Notes: generated by a model from the sequence alone, not told the origin. Numbered from the stretch's first letter, positions 25,758-34,521 are shown. The stretch: DNA of 45,876 nt from an uncultured Opitutales bacterium (GCA_944389885.1 CALXNZ010000020.1:1-45876), one strand, 5' to 3'. Numbers and translations are program-made.

Positions 25758-26351
25758 ATGCGTCAAATCGAATCGGGCAAGCAGATAATCGTATTGGCTT
25801 CGGCGTCTCCGCGCAGAAGAGAGCTTTTGCGCGCAGCGGGAATTGACTTTGAACTGTTTATTCCGAATATCTCAGAGCTTGAGGATTCCTCTGCGGATCC
25901 GCGCGATTTAGTCAAAATCAATGCCGAAAGAAAATCCTCCGAGGCCGCCCGCAAAAATTTGGGTAAGACTGCGCTCGGCGCGGATACGGTTGTGGCTCTC
26001 GACGGCGTGGTTTACGGCAAGCCGCGCGATATTGAAGACGCCGTCCGCATGCTTGGGGCATTGCAGGGCAAGACACACTCCGTGTTTACAGGGGTGTCGA
26101 TTGCGCGCCTTGACAAGGCGCGCGAGGCGTTAAAAGTGCGTACGGAATGCGAGGAGTCGCGGGTGAAATTCAAAAAACTATCTCCGGAGGAAATAAGAAA
26201 CTACATTGAGAAAGTCTATGTCTTAGATAAAGCGGGGGCGTATGCGGCGCAGGAATGCGGAGAGCTTATAATAGATAGGATTGACGGGAACTTCGACAAT
26301 GTGATGGGATTGCCATGTTCCCTTGTGCGAAGGCTTATAGACGAATTTTAA
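25758..26351 (+). CDS. maf: Maf-family nucleotide pyrophosphatase
   Basis: A 197-residue protein of normal Maf length, a nucleoside triphosphate pyrophosphatase that removes noncanonical nucleotides. Motifs: LASASPRRRELLRAAG, the catalytic GADTVVALDG, GKPRDIEDAVRML, HSVFTGVSI, DKAGAYAAQE and IDRIDGNFDNVMGLP. The ATG at 25758 is chosen because it directly precedes the conserved start; a longer frame lies within the divergent ABC gene. It is the first of five plus-strand genes and is followed by the TonB-like gene after four bases. Confidence 0.95.
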   Translation: MRQIESGKQIIVLASASPRRRELLRAAGIDFELFIPNISELEDSSADPRDLVKINAERKSSEAARKNLGKTALGADTVVALDGVVYGKPRDIEDAVRMLGALQGKTHSVFTGVSIARLDKAREALKVRTECEESRVKFKKLSPEEIRNYIEKVYVLDKAGAYAAQECGELIIDRIDGNFDNVMGLPCSLVRRLIDEF

Positions 26352-26355
26352 TGTT

Positions 26356-27579
26356 ATGGGCTGTCCTGCGCGCAGTTTTGAAAAAGCGAATGTGGATATC
26401 TTATCTGAGTCCGCAAACCGCTCCGATTTGCGGGCAGGAATAATCGCTTTGATTCTTGCAGTATTGATTCATATTTTGATTCTGAGATACGTCCCCGATA
26501 CATTTACCGCGCCTTTGCCGGAAAAAACACAGGATTTAAAACTTGAGATAATTCCCCCTCAAATTCGCAAAACCGTTCCCAAGTTTGTGGAGGCCAATCC
26601 CCTCGCAAACAGCATGGAGCCCGCATCAAAAGACGCTCCGGAATCATATAAGACCCAGCGCGCGGCCGACGAAATAACCGATCCGACATCGAAATCAAAA
26701 ATGCCATACGTAGAGGGAGAGATAAAAGACGGAAGCAAAATAGTTTCCGGGACATCTTCCGATATCGCGGCGGTCATAGATCCGAATCAGGTTATGGAAG
26801 TCCTAAAACGCCCGCTGTTGCCGCCTACGAGAGAATATCTTCCCGAATCGAACAGTATCCAGTCCGGGGCGTCGGAGCGCCCTCAAAAGGAATCGGCGGC
26901 GGATACCGAATCTTCAGCGCCCAAGATAGAGGAATCTAAAGCCGGCAAGTCTTCAAAAGGAGCCGAATCTGCGCGGGACTTGGCAGTGGATACCGAATCT
27001 TTCCTTCCCAGAAAAGGTATAGAAGATTCGCAATTGCAAAAAAAGAGTCTTGGAGATTCATATAAAAGAGTGGAGTCTCCAAAACCTAAAGATGCTCCAA
27101 AGAGCGAAAAAAAATCGGAGAAGCCCAAAAAAGCTGAAGAAATTCCCGAAGATAAAAATCTTCCCGTCCCCCAGCGCAGGCCTTCCCTCAGCAATATGAA
27201 AACGCCAGCCGGGCCTCTCGCCGATAATCGTTTTCATGCTTCGGCCCGCGGTACTCTTGCGGTAGATTCCGTGTTTAGCGAGTTCGGGGCATATCAGCAG
27301 CGCATGATTGAGGCAATATCGCGCCAATGGAATCTCATAGGCGGCCAATACGACCTATCGTCGGCGATAGGTTCGCAGGTTGTGATAGAATTTACGCTCA
27401 ATGTCCATGGGGAATTGACTAAACTCAAAGTTCTAAATTCTACTTCTACAAATACGGGAAGGGGATTGTGCGAGCAATCTATTTTGACGACCGCCCCTTA
27501 CGGGCCATGGACTGAGGAAATGATTGCAACTTTAGGCTCGCAAGACCAACCTGTCCGCATTAACTTTTATTATAGATGA
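26356..27579 (+). CDS. TonB/TolA-like energy-transducing protein
   Basis: A 407-residue single-pass inner membrane protein. Residues ~27-45 form a transmembrane helix near the N-terminus. Residues ~55-280 are low complexity and rich in Pro, Lys, Glu and Ser (SEKKSEKPKKAEEIPEDK, PVPQRRPS), as in the periplasm-spanning part of TonB and TolA. Residues ~295-407 look like a TonB/TolA C-terminal fold: YQQRMIEAISRQWNLIG, QVVIEFTLNVHGELTKLKVLNST, GLCEQSILTTAPYGPWTEEM. ExbB/ExbD or TolQ/TolR are not in the window. It overlaps the next gene as ATGA. Exact function is unassigned; TonB-like is the best reading. Confidence 0.72.
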   Translation: MGCPARSFEKANVDILSESANRSDLRAGIIALILAVLIHILILRYVPDTFTAPLPEKTQDLKLEIIPPQIRKTVPKFVEANPLANSMEPASKDAPESYKTQRAADEITDPTSKSKMPYVEGEIKDGSKIVSGTSSDIAAVIDPNQVMEVLKRPLLPPTREYLPESNSIQSGASERPQKESAADTESSAPKIEESKAGKSSKGAESARDLAVDTESFLPRKGIEDSQLQKKSLGDSYKRVESPKPKDAPKSEKKSEKPKKAEEIPEDKNLPVPQRRPSLSNMKTPAGPLADNRFHASARGTLAVDSVFSEFGAYQQRMIEAISRQWNLIGGQYDLSSAIGSQVVIEFTLNVHGELTKLKVLNSTSTNTGRGLCEQSILTTAPYGPWTEEMIATLGSQDQPVRINFYYR

Positions 27580-28373
27580 ATATTGCAGGCATAATAGATA
27601 CTATTCCGTTTTCAAGCGGTTGCGGAGTTGTCAAAGTTGACGAGTCTGGAGCGCTTGCGATTTTCAAGCGCGCCGGAAGATCCACGCATCCCAACCATAA
27701 ATCCGGAAGTTCCGTGCCAATGATAAACGCCTCGTATAGCTTTGAGGGGGAATACTATTCATGGCCAAATCCAAATGGAGGGAAAAACGTGCACTTGTAT
27801 TTGGCAAACCGTCTCGATTCTCCGACTTCTGGCATTGTAATAGCTTCATTCGACGAAGAAATAGCCGGGTATATAAGGGATTTGTTCAAGAAGAAGCTCG
27901 TCATGAAAACGTATTATGCGGTGTGCGTGGGCAGAGTATTCCAAAAGTTTGGCGAATGGCGCGACAGGCTTGAATTGAAAAGGGAGGCGTCTTTTGTGCG
28001 TTCCGAGGTGTCCGCCGGTACGGGACGCATCGCGGTATCATCGTTTTTTATAGAGCGCTCCGACGCCAACGGGGCAAATCTTAATCTTGTGAGACTTGAG
28101 CCAAAAACAGGATTTACCCACCAGCTGCGCGTCCAGTGCGCCAGGCATTGCATGCCTATATTGGGGGACGCCACTTACGGAAACTTTGCATTGAACAGGG
28201 CTTATAGTAAAATTTTCGGCATAGGAAGAATGTTTTTGCATTGTTCCAAGACGTCTTTTAGTCTCGAATGCGGGCGTCAATTTGAGGCGGAATCACCCTT
28301 GCCCGACAGCTTCTTGCTGGCCCTTGACTACAACGTGGAAATCGCCCGCAAATTTAATAAGACCACGCATTGA
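27576..28373 (+). CDS. RluA-family pseudouridine synthase
   Basis: A 265-residue pseudouridine synthase without an S4 domain. The catalytic Asp is D81 in ANRLDSPTSGIVI; the canonical motif is HRLDxxTSG, so His is replaced by Asn. Further marks are MKTYYAVCVGR (the KxYxAxV segment), LVRLEPKTGFTHQLRVQCARHCMPILGDATYG. In RluA relatives this last part reads T..RTHQIRVH...G.PI.GD..Y. The target could be rRNA or tRNA; it cannot be told from sequence. The start overlaps the stop of the TonB-like gene by four bases. Confidence 0.9.
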   Translation: MNIAGIIDTIPFSSGCGVVKVDESGALAIFKRAGRSTHPNHKSGSSVPMINASYSFEGEYYSWPNPNGGKNVHLYLANRLDSPTSGIVIASFDEEIAGYIRDLFKKKLVMKTYYAVCVGRVFQKFGEWRDRLELKREASFVRSEVSAGTGRIAVSSFFIERSDANGANLNLVRLEPKTGFTHQLRVQCARHCMPILGDATYGNFALNRAYSKIFGIGRMFLHCSKTSFSLECGRQFEAESPLPDSFLLALDYNVEIARKFNKTTH

Positions 28374-28374
28374 T

Positions 28375-29124
28375 ATGGGATTTTTCAAAATATTCTATCT
28401 TTGTTTTTGCAGCATTCTTCCATACGAGGAAGTCGCGTTCCGTTGGCGTTGGAAGGCGTTAACCTATTTCTTTGCGCTGTGCCTGATATCCTTCTGCGGG
28501 ACTTTTATAGGCACGCGCGGCTTTGTCGAGAAGGCTTGCAGGGATATTATCGAACCTATATCCAAGCAGATGGAGCTCATAAAGGTAAAAGACGGGAAAA
28601 TAGACCTGGAAAGCCCTGTGGAACTCAAATCGTCAAACGGAGCGGTTCTGGGGCTTGTGTCGTCGGAATATCTTGATGCGCGGCAGGCCAGGGATTTACT
28701 TTTCGCCGCCGAGAAAGATAGGTTTTCTATTTATTTCGCCGAAGGTTCGGAATTTTCAATTCCATTTTCAGATTTGAATCTCGTTAACGGTCCGCTTTCC
28801 GAAGGGTTTATGGGCACGGACAGCTTTGTAAATGTGGTGTATCCGCTGTTTATTCTCGCGGCGACATTCTCTATGAATATTTTTTATCTGGCAATATTGA
28901 GTCTGGCTACATTCATACTTTCTTTCGCCCATGTTCCGAATTTCGGCTATGCGCGTTCAATTCGCCTTACGCTTGTAGCGATGACTCCCGCGATACTGTT
29001 TAATTTTTTGCTGTTAATTTTCGGCGGGGAAGAGTTGCCAAGTTATGTGTTTACAATATTGTCTATGGCTATAGTATATTTTGTGCTGCGCAAATTTCAA
29101 CGCTCCGAAATTCAAGATTATTGA
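28375..29124 (+). CDS. DUF1189-like multi-pass membrane protein
   Basis: A 249-residue membrane protein. It has one transmembrane helix near 27-48, a ~115-residue extracytoplasmic part rich in polar residues (KVKDGKIDLESPVELKS), and about four helices from ~155 to 240 (VYPLFILAATFSMNIFYLAI, LTLVAMTPAILFNFLLLIFG, VFTILSMAIVYFVL). The layout of one helix, a soluble domain and a helical bundle resembles DUF1189 proteins, whose role is unknown. The ATG at 28375 follows the stop of the pseudouridine synthase by one base. It is probably co-transcribed with the genes before it. Confidence 0.7.
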   Translation: MGFFKIFYLCFCSILPYEEVAFRWRWKALTYFFALCLISFCGTFIGTRGFVEKACRDIIEPISKQMELIKVKDGKIDLESPVELKSSNGAVLGLVSSEYLDARQARDLLFAAEKDRFSIYFAEGSEFSIPFSDLNLVNGPLSEGFMGTDSFVNVVYPLFILAATFSMNIFYLAILSLATFILSFAHVPNFGYARSIRLTLVAMTPAILFNFLLLIFGGEELPSYVFTILSMAIVYFVLRKFQRSEIQDY

Positions 29125-29207
29125 TTTCGGAGATGGGTTGTTTTATCGCGGTAAAAATAAAACTTTGCATGGCGAATGTTGTCTAACTAAAGAAAAGGAG
29201 AGTTATC

Positions 29208-29729
29208 ATGGAAAAAACAAGCGTAATTTTTTCGAGGCGTTCAATTCGCAAATACGATTCTTCCCGCAGAGTATCGAGGGAGCAGATAGAAGATGTGCTT
29301 GGCGCGGCTATGCATGCGCCGAGCGCCATGAACAAGCAGCCATGGGAGTTCGTTGTTGTAAACGAGCCTAAAGGGATTGCGGAAATAATGCGGATACATC
29401 CGTATTGCGAATCTCTCGGCGAGGCGGGAACCGCGATAATAGTATGCGGGGATCGCGACGCCCAGTTTAAAATTCCGGACGGCGAGTATTGGCTATGCGA
29501 CTGTTCTGCCGCAACCCAGAATATTCTTTTGCGGGCCGCGGAGCTCGGTTTGGGGACTTGCTGGTGCGGCATATATCCGGAAGCCGTCCGTTGCAAGGCG
29601 TTTAGGGAACTTTTGGGGCTCCCGAAAAATATTGAACCTCTTGCGCTTGTAATAATAGGTTATCCCAAGGAATCTCCGGAAGCAGGCAATAGGTATGTAA
29701 AATCCAAAGTCCACTGGCAGAAATTTTAG
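29208..29729 (+). CDS. Nitroreductase-family flavoprotein
   Basis: A 173-residue member of the FMN-dependent nitroreductase fold, on the short side for the family. Marks: SRRSIRKYDSSRRVSREQIEDVLGAAMHAPSAMNKQPWEFVVV at the N-terminus with the FMN phosphate-contacting Arg residues, DCSAATQNILLRAAELGLGTCWCG, and the C-terminal LALVIIGYPKESP. Many such enzymes reduce quinones or nitro compounds with NAD(P)H, and the substrate is not predictable here. A good Shine-Dalgarno, AAAGGAGAG, lies upstream. It is the last plus-strand gene before a strong terminator. Confidence 0.92.
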   Translation: MEKTSVIFSRRSIRKYDSSRRVSREQIEDVLGAAMHAPSAMNKQPWEFVVVNEPKGIAEIMRIHPYCESLGEAGTAIIVCGDRDAQFKIPDGEYWLCDCSAATQNILLRAAELGLGTCWCGIYPEAVRCKAFRELLGLPKNIEPLALVIIGYPKESPEAGNRYVKSKVHWQKF

Positions 29730-29753
29730 AGAAGTTAATTTCTTTTTAAGAAT

Positions 29754-29788
29754 AAAAAAGGGAGACTTAGAACGGTCTCCCTTTTTTT
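29754..29788. terminator. Bidirectional rho-independent terminator between nitroreductase and GH2 genes
   Basis: Stem GGGAGAC / GTCTCCC with an eight-base loop, preceded by six A and followed by seven T (arms 29754-29766 and 29775-29788). It serves the plus-strand operon ending at 29729 and the minus-strand GH2 gene ending at 29802. Confidence 0.92.
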
Positions 29789-29801
29789 ATGAATCTAAAT
29801 G

Positions 29802-31682
29802 CTACTTTACGCTTTCTATAAGTTTGCGATTTATATTCTTTAGCTCCTTCTCGTCGAACTTCATGATTTCGCGGTCGTAAGTCATAATGCCGTTTACCTC
29901 TATCTCAACGTCCGTAGTTTGGGTATAAACGGCTCCGACTATGCCGTGGTCTATCATGCCCCCGAGCATCTCCGCATACTTGCGGTATATATTTAAGGCT
30001 TCTGCAGGCTCTTTTAAGGATCCGTATCCCCAGCCTTTTTTGTTCCATGAATGCTCTTTGGGATCCATTCCTATGCCGCCGTATTCCCCCATTGTATTGA
30101 CATAATTTAAGGATAGCAGCTTTATTTTTGGTTCCGGATAGTTGTGAATGTCTATCATGTCTCCGCATTGGAAATAGTTGCCGCCGCTCGCGGCGTTTAT
30201 TATGCGGGTTGGATCCATGCCGCGCACAAACTCCACGGTGCGCACTGTGTCAAATTGCCCCCAAGCTTCGTTGAAGGGAACCCATACCCCTATGCACGGG
30301 AAAGAATAAAGAGTGTCTATCACTTCCGCAAGCTCCTTGCGGAAATTTTCTACGTCGCGCTTTGTGACAACCTTAAAGCGCGATACATCTCTTGCGCCAT
30401 TCACGGCGTCTCTTACGGCAGAGTCGTCATCGACTATTATGGCGTCGTTTTCCTTGAAGTTTCTGGTCACCCAAGAAGTGGCGTAGCCTTGGCAGTTTGG
30501 CATGTCCTGCCATACTATCATTCCTATTCTGTCGCAGTGCATATACCAACGCGCGGGTTCTATCTTTATATGCTTGCGTATCATGTTAAAGCCCCAGTCC
30601 TTTGTCTTCTGTATGTCGAATTTCAAGGCTTCGTCGGTTGGGGCGGTATATAGGCCGTCAGGCCACCACCCCTGGTCGAGGGGGCCAAACATGTATATCT
30701 TTTTATTGTTTAGGGTCATCCACTTTACTTTTCCGTCCAACATTATGCCGAACTTGCGCATGGCCGCATAACTCTTTACCGAATCCACGGGAGCGCCGTC
30801 TTTGTACAGCGTTATTTGCATGTCGTAAATGAACGGAGAGTCCGGAGACCAAAGTTTTGGGGAGTCAATCTCTATAAACGCGGGAACTCCGCATTCAGCC
30901 TTAGTTTGAGAAACCACCTTTTCCCCGTCGAGAATCTTAATTTCGGCCCAATCGGCGGGGGCGTTTGCGGTCACCTCCACTTCAAAGCGCGAGGCGTCCA
31001 AGTTTGGAGTGGTTTTTATCCTGCCAATCCGTGTTTGGGAGACTGGTTCGAGCCATACGGTCTGCCAGATACCGCTCACGGCAGTATAAAAACAGCCGGC
31101 GGGCTTCATTGTCTGTTTGCCCACGGGATTGCGCATGAGAGAGTCTGTAGGATCCCATACTTTGACGGTTAAAGTATTGTCGGATTCGTTTAGGAATTTT
31201 GTTATGTCGAAAGAGAAGGGGGTATAGCCTCCTGTATGGCTGCCTACATGTACTCCGTTTATAAATACGTCGGCTTTCCAATCTACGGCTCCGAAATTTA
31301 ACAGCACATTTTTACCCTTCCAAGATTCGGGTATTTTAAATGACCTTTCGTACCAGAGCTCGTCCTTGTTGGTGAAAGTTTTCTGCACCCCCGAAAGTGA
31401 CGACTCCACCGCGAATGGAACGAGAATCTTTCCGTCGAATTTAGACGGTTTCTTTGAGTTTAACGGAACTATGGCGTAGTCCCACAATCCGTTTAAGTTT
31501 AGCCAGTCGGTTCTTTCCATTTGCGGGCGCGGATATTCCGGGAGAACGGAATCCGGGTTTATTTGCGAAGCCCATTTTGTCTTGATTTTATCCCCTGCGG
31601 GCTGCCATGCGCAGAGAGGGTGAATGATTAACGCTGTAAATGATGCCAGCGCAATTATTTTTCTTATTTTGTGGGTATTCAT
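29802..31682 (-). CDS. Secreted glycoside hydrolase family 2 enzyme
   Basis: A 626-residue enzyme with a Sec signal peptide (cleavage near LCAWQ). It has the GH2 layout: a jelly-roll sugar-binding domain (~55-215; RTDWLNLNGLWDYAI, DVFINGVHVGSHTGGYTPFSFDIT), an Ig-like domain (~218-310) and a TIM barrel (~320-626). The acid/base Glu is E472 in VPFNEAWGQ and the nucleophile Glu is E533 in GEYGG. GH2 enzymes cleave beta-galactosides, beta-glucuronides or beta-mannosides; the subtype is not clear. It lacks the long C-terminal domains of LacZ. It follows a putative glycosidase gene by 13 bases, so the two probably act on the same host or diet glycan. Confidence 0.92.
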   Translation of the reverse strand: MNTHKIRKIIALASFTALIIHPLCAWQPAGDKIKTKWASQINPDSVLPEYPRPQMERTDWLNLNGLWDYAIVPLNSKKPSKFDGKILVPFAVESSLSGVQKTFTNKDELWYERSFKIPESWKGKNVLLNFGAVDWKADVFINGVHVGSHTGGYTPFSFDITKFLNESDNTLTVKVWDPTDSLMRNPVGKQTMKPAGCFYTAVSGIWQTVWLEPVSQTRIGRIKTTPNLDASRFEVEVTANAPADWAEIKILDGEKVVSQTKAECGVPAFIEIDSPKLWSPDSPFIYDMQITLYKDGAPVDSVKSYAAMRKFGIMLDGKVKWMTLNNKKIYMFGPLDQGWWPDGLYTAPTDEALKFDIQKTKDWGFNMIRKHIKIEPARWYMHCDRIGMIVWQDMPNCQGYATSWVTRNFKENDAIIVDDDSAVRDAVNGARDVSRFKVVTKRDVENFRKELAEVIDTLYSFPCIGVWVPFNEAWGQFDTVRTVEFVRGMDPTRIINAASGGNYFQCGDMIDIHNYPEPKIKLLSLNYVNTMGEYGGIGMDPKEHSWNKKGWGYGSLKEPAEALNIYRKYAEMLGGMIDHGIVGAVYTQTTDVEIEVNGIMTYDREIMKFDEKELKNINRKLIESVK

Positions 31683-31695
31683 GCTTCGTTTATTG

Positions 31696-33474
31696 TTATT
31701 CTTTTACGTTTGGAGTGAAAATTTTATAGTCCATAGCGGGAACGCTTTGGGCGTTGTAGAAAAATTCCTTGTCGGTGTAGTTTGTGACAACTTTTGTCCC
31801 GTCTGAATACTCCGTCTCAAAGATTCCGTCTTGTATTTGCCTATGGGAGTCCATAAATTCATACTGAAGATGCTTGGATTTTTGGTATTCGTCGTAAGCT
31901 TCTTTTATGGGTTTTAGATTTTTGTAGTTGTTAAAATAATATACGGGTCTCCCGCCAAATTCATAAAGTTTGAGGCGGCGCACTTTGGGATCTTGAATGT
32001 AGGCGTACGGCAGCCATTTGCGCGGGGCGTCTATGTTGTAATCTATAGTTGAATAATACGGATTGCTGAGGATTATGCCGTGGTAGGCTATTTGCCAAAT
32101 GGGAACGAGCCTGCTCACGAGCGGATGTTCCCTCCCTATCCATTTCGGATAAGCCCATACATACAGCGCGAAATCCAAAGTCTTTGCGACATGGTCGCAA
32201 GGGCCTTCGCTTCCGAATCCCCCGAAAATTTTGCGAGCTTTTTCGCCGATTTTATTTTGATAGTCGGCGGTTTGCTTGCGGTTGCATGGGTGATTCGGAT
32301 CGTGGCAGGTGTAGGGGACTATCGCCGAGGTGACATCTATATGGTGGGTGCCTTTGAATCCTATTTCAGAAAGTTTTTTGTAGTCTTCGTTTACGATTCT
32401 ATCTGCGACGCATTGAAAGCATGGATTGTAAGCGCGCCCGCCTGACATATGGCTGTAGGGGCGCAGGGAACCGTCGAGCCTTTTAGATATTAAGTCGTCC
32501 TTGAATCGGCCGGCGATTTTATAGAAATCCGTATTGCACACATGGCAGACAATCTGATAGCCGAGATCCTTCGCCAATTTTACTGCTTCCTTCAATTTGG
32601 CCTCCCCGCCGAATTCTTGAGGCACGGGGAAGAGATCCGGGAAGCGGCCGTCGAATCCTCCGGCGTTCCAACCCACTGAACACATCTCTACCTTCTCGAC
32701 TCCCAGGGCCTTGAGATCTTTCATGATTTTCATGAAATTGTCAAAAGTGTGGGCCACGACTATCGGGGGCTCGTTCTCAAGGGTCTGGTCCTCTATTTTT
32801 GACGGTTTTTTGGTTCCGTGTTTTACGCGGACAAACATTGTATCCACAGAATACGCCAATTGGGGATTGTTTTTGACGCGTTCGCGCAAGGGTTTTACTT
32901 CGCCCCTATCGAGTTGGTATTTGCGGTATATCTTGCCCATTTCGGAATAGTTCGCATCACTTCCTTTTAGATTGTGGAAGTCGATTACGAGATCTTCATA
33001 GGGGTCGAATTCTATTCCTTCTATATGGAATATAAGCCCTACCGAATAGTTGCCTTCATTTACTTCCACGAAGGAGGAAAATTCGTTCTTTAGGCCTTTT
33101 ACTATTCCAACAAATCCATCTTCGCCTTTGACAAAGCCTATCAGAGACATTGGGTTGCGCCTTTCGCGCAATTTGCCGTCATCGGCTGTAAATTCTCCGA
33201 GGCGTCCGTCGGAGAGCACAAAATAACCCTTATCTCCCTTTTTTGCCTCTCCTGCTATTATTTTTATATCCTTTAGGCCATATATTTCGGAGATTGGCAT
33301 TTCCAATCTGTAAACGTTCTTTTTTAGGCGCTTTAATTTTTTTACCTTTTGTTCCATAGAACCGTCGGGCTTGCTTATTTCCAAGCGGACGGCGTCTATT
33401 GCAAAAGCCTGAGTAAATAATGCAAATAATAATTTGATTATAAATAAGATAAATACATTTTTTAAGTGGTTCAT
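31696..33474 (-). CDS. Secreted putative TIM-barrel glycosidase (DUF5696/GH101-GH129-like)
   Basis: A 592-residue exported protein (signal peptide ending near TQAFA). The N-terminal ~200 residues are beta-rich. From ~205 the pattern suggests a TIM barrel: HTFDNFMKIMKDLKALGVEKVEMCSVGWNAGGFDGRFPDLFP, LGYQIVCHVCNTDFYKI, KGTHHIDVTSAIVPYTC, and GGFGSEGPCDHVAKTLD. D380 in HHIDV and E423 in GSEG are the best candidates for a catalytic pair. The CHDPNHPCNRK segment with its His and Cys residues is distinctive. It reminds me of DUF5696 and of the GH101/GH129 alpha-N-acetylgalactosaminidases, but I cannot confirm the family. First gene of the two-gene glycan operon with GH2. Confidence 0.68.
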   Translation of the reverse strand: MNHLKNVFILFIIKLLFALFTQAFAIDAVRLEISKPDGSMEQKVKKLKRLKKNVYRLEMPISEIYGLKDIKIIAGEAKKGDKGYFVLSDGRLGEFTADDGKLRERRNPMSLIGFVKGEDGFVGIVKGLKNEFSSFVEVNEGNYSVGLIFHIEGIEFDPYEDLVIDFHNLKGSDANYSEMGKIYRKYQLDRGEVKPLRERVKNNPQLAYSVDTMFVRVKHGTKKPSKIEDQTLENEPPIVVAHTFDNFMKIMKDLKALGVEKVEMCSVGWNAGGFDGRFPDLFPVPQEFGGEAKLKEAVKLAKDLGYQIVCHVCNTDFYKIAGRFKDDLISKRLDGSLRPYSHMSGGRAYNPCFQCVADRIVNEDYKKLSEIGFKGTHHIDVTSAIVPYTCHDPNHPCNRKQTADYQNKIGEKARKIFGGFGSEGPCDHVAKTLDFALYVWAYPKWIGREHPLVSRLVPIWQIAYHGIILSNPYYSTIDYNIDAPRKWLPYAYIQDPKVRRLKLYEFGGRPVYYFNNYKNLKPIKEAYDEYQKSKHLQYEFMDSHRQIQDGIFETEYSDGTKVVTNYTDKEFFYNAQSVPAMDYKIFTPNVKE

Positions 33475-33513
33475 ACTAATTGCAGTTTAAAACATAACAA
33501 CTTCATATATCCG

Positions 33514-33519
33514 ATTATA
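33514..33519 (-). promoter_or_regulatory. Candidate -10 box of the putative glycosidase operon
   Basis: A perfect TATAAT on the minus strand, about 40 bases before the ATG at 33474, inside the near-palindrome CGATTATATCG (33512-33522). There is no good -35 at 17 bases, so an activator may be needed. Confidence 0.35.
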
Positions 33520-33588
33520 TCGAATATAAAACTTTTCTCTCCCCTATAAACCTTCCTTCAGGAGATGACTTTAAAGTATGTGGATATT

Positions 33589-33642
33589 ATGTAAAGTATA
33601 AAAATTGAGGGGGGAGGTTTTGAGAAAACAAATACTTTACAT
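33589..33642. repeat. Inverted repeat 1 (ATGTAAAGTAT / ATACTTTACAT)
   Basis: Perfect 11-base arms at 33589-33599 and 33632-33642. A partial third copy, TTTAAAGTATG, lies at 33570-33580. The arms interleave with those of inverted repeat 2. They lie in the divergent region between the putative glycosidase and metallophosphoesterase genes and could be protein-binding half sites or part of an RNA fold. Confidence 0.7.
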
Positions 33643-33668
33643 TTTGAAATCTTTCCATTTTCTCAAAA
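33618..33668. repeat. Inverted repeat 2 (TTTTGAGAAAA / TTTTCTCAAAA)
   Basis: Perfect 11-base arms at 33618-33628 and 33658-33668. The right arm ends four bases before the metallophosphoesterase ATG at 33673. A GGGGGGAGG run lies just left of the left arm. If this region is transcribed, the right arm covers the ribosome landing site. Confidence 0.7.
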
Positions 33669-33672
33669 GACA

Positions 33673-34521
33673 ATGGGAAAGATTGCCTTAAAGTTGGCCA
33701 TGGTTTTATTGCTTTTGCTATTCTGGTTTTGGGGCGGAATAGTTGAGCCTTATTTTATGCTTGAATTGGACGACCGCGAGGTGGAACTGGATTCTTGGCC
33801 CGAGAATTTAAACGGCCTAAAGGTTGCCGTGGTGGGGGATTTTCACGCCGGGGCGGGCCCTTGGGAACTGTCCAGAATACGCCGGGCTGTCGCCGCCACG
33901 AACGAAATGAAGGCTGATATAATCCTGCTTGTGGGGGATTTTGTAAACAGTTCTTTTTATATGACAAATGCCGAGCCCGAGGCTTATGCCAAAGAGCTTT
34001 CCGCATTAAAGGCTCCCTTGGGAGTCTATGCCATAATGGGAAATCACGATGCAAGATATGGGGTCAAGAAGGTCTTTGAAATATTGCGCATGGCAAAAAT
34101 AAAGATTCTTTCAGATTCCGGCGCATTGGTAAAATCTCCGCGCGGCGATTTTTATGTGGCGGGGCTTTCGGATTATTACAGCAATGAATACTCTTATACT
34201 AAGGCTTTTAAAAATAGGCCAAAAGGCGTTCCGATAATCCTCTTGGCGCATACTCCGTCTTTGTTTAACGAAATTCCTAAGGAAGTGTCGATTACGCTTT
34301 CTGGGCATACCCACGGAGGCCAGATAAAAATTCCGTACAGGGGAGCCCTATTTAGCAATAATGTGTTGGGAAACGATTTCGCCGAAGGCTTGGTTTCCCG
34401 TGATGGAAAGACAATTTATATTACGAGGGGACTGGGTACCAGCCGCATACCATTCCGCTTTATGTGCCCGCCTCAAATATCATTATTAAAGCTCTATAAG
34501 ACAGGTTTCGCACACAAGTGA
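33673..34521 (+). CDS. Membrane-anchored metallophosphoesterase (YkuE/YaeI-like)
   Basis: A 282-residue calcineurin-like phosphoesterase with one N-terminal transmembrane helix (~8-24). All metal-binding blocks are present: GDFH (55-58), GDF (88-90), GNHD (123-126), LAHTP with H193, and GHTHGGQ (211-217). YkuE/YaeI-type proteins are phosphodiesterases, some linked to lipid A or membrane phospholipids. The substrate is not known here. The ATG at 33673 has no usual Shine-Dalgarno at the right distance, and an inverted repeat ends just before it. It is a single gene, convergent with hisH. Confidence 0.92.
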   Translation: MGKIALKLAMVLLLLLFWFWGGIVEPYFMLELDDREVELDSWPENLNGLKVAVVGDFHAGAGPWELSRIRRAVAATNEMKADIILLVGDFVNSSFYMTNAEPEAYAKELSALKAPLGVYAIMGNHDARYGVKKVFEILRMAKIKILSDSGALVKSPRGDFYVAGLSDYYSNEYSYTKAFKNRPKGVPIILLAHTPSLFNEIPKEVSITLSGHTHGGQIKIPYRGALFSNNVLGNDFAEGLVSRDGKTIYITRGLGTSRIPFRFMCPPQISLLKLYKTGFAHK

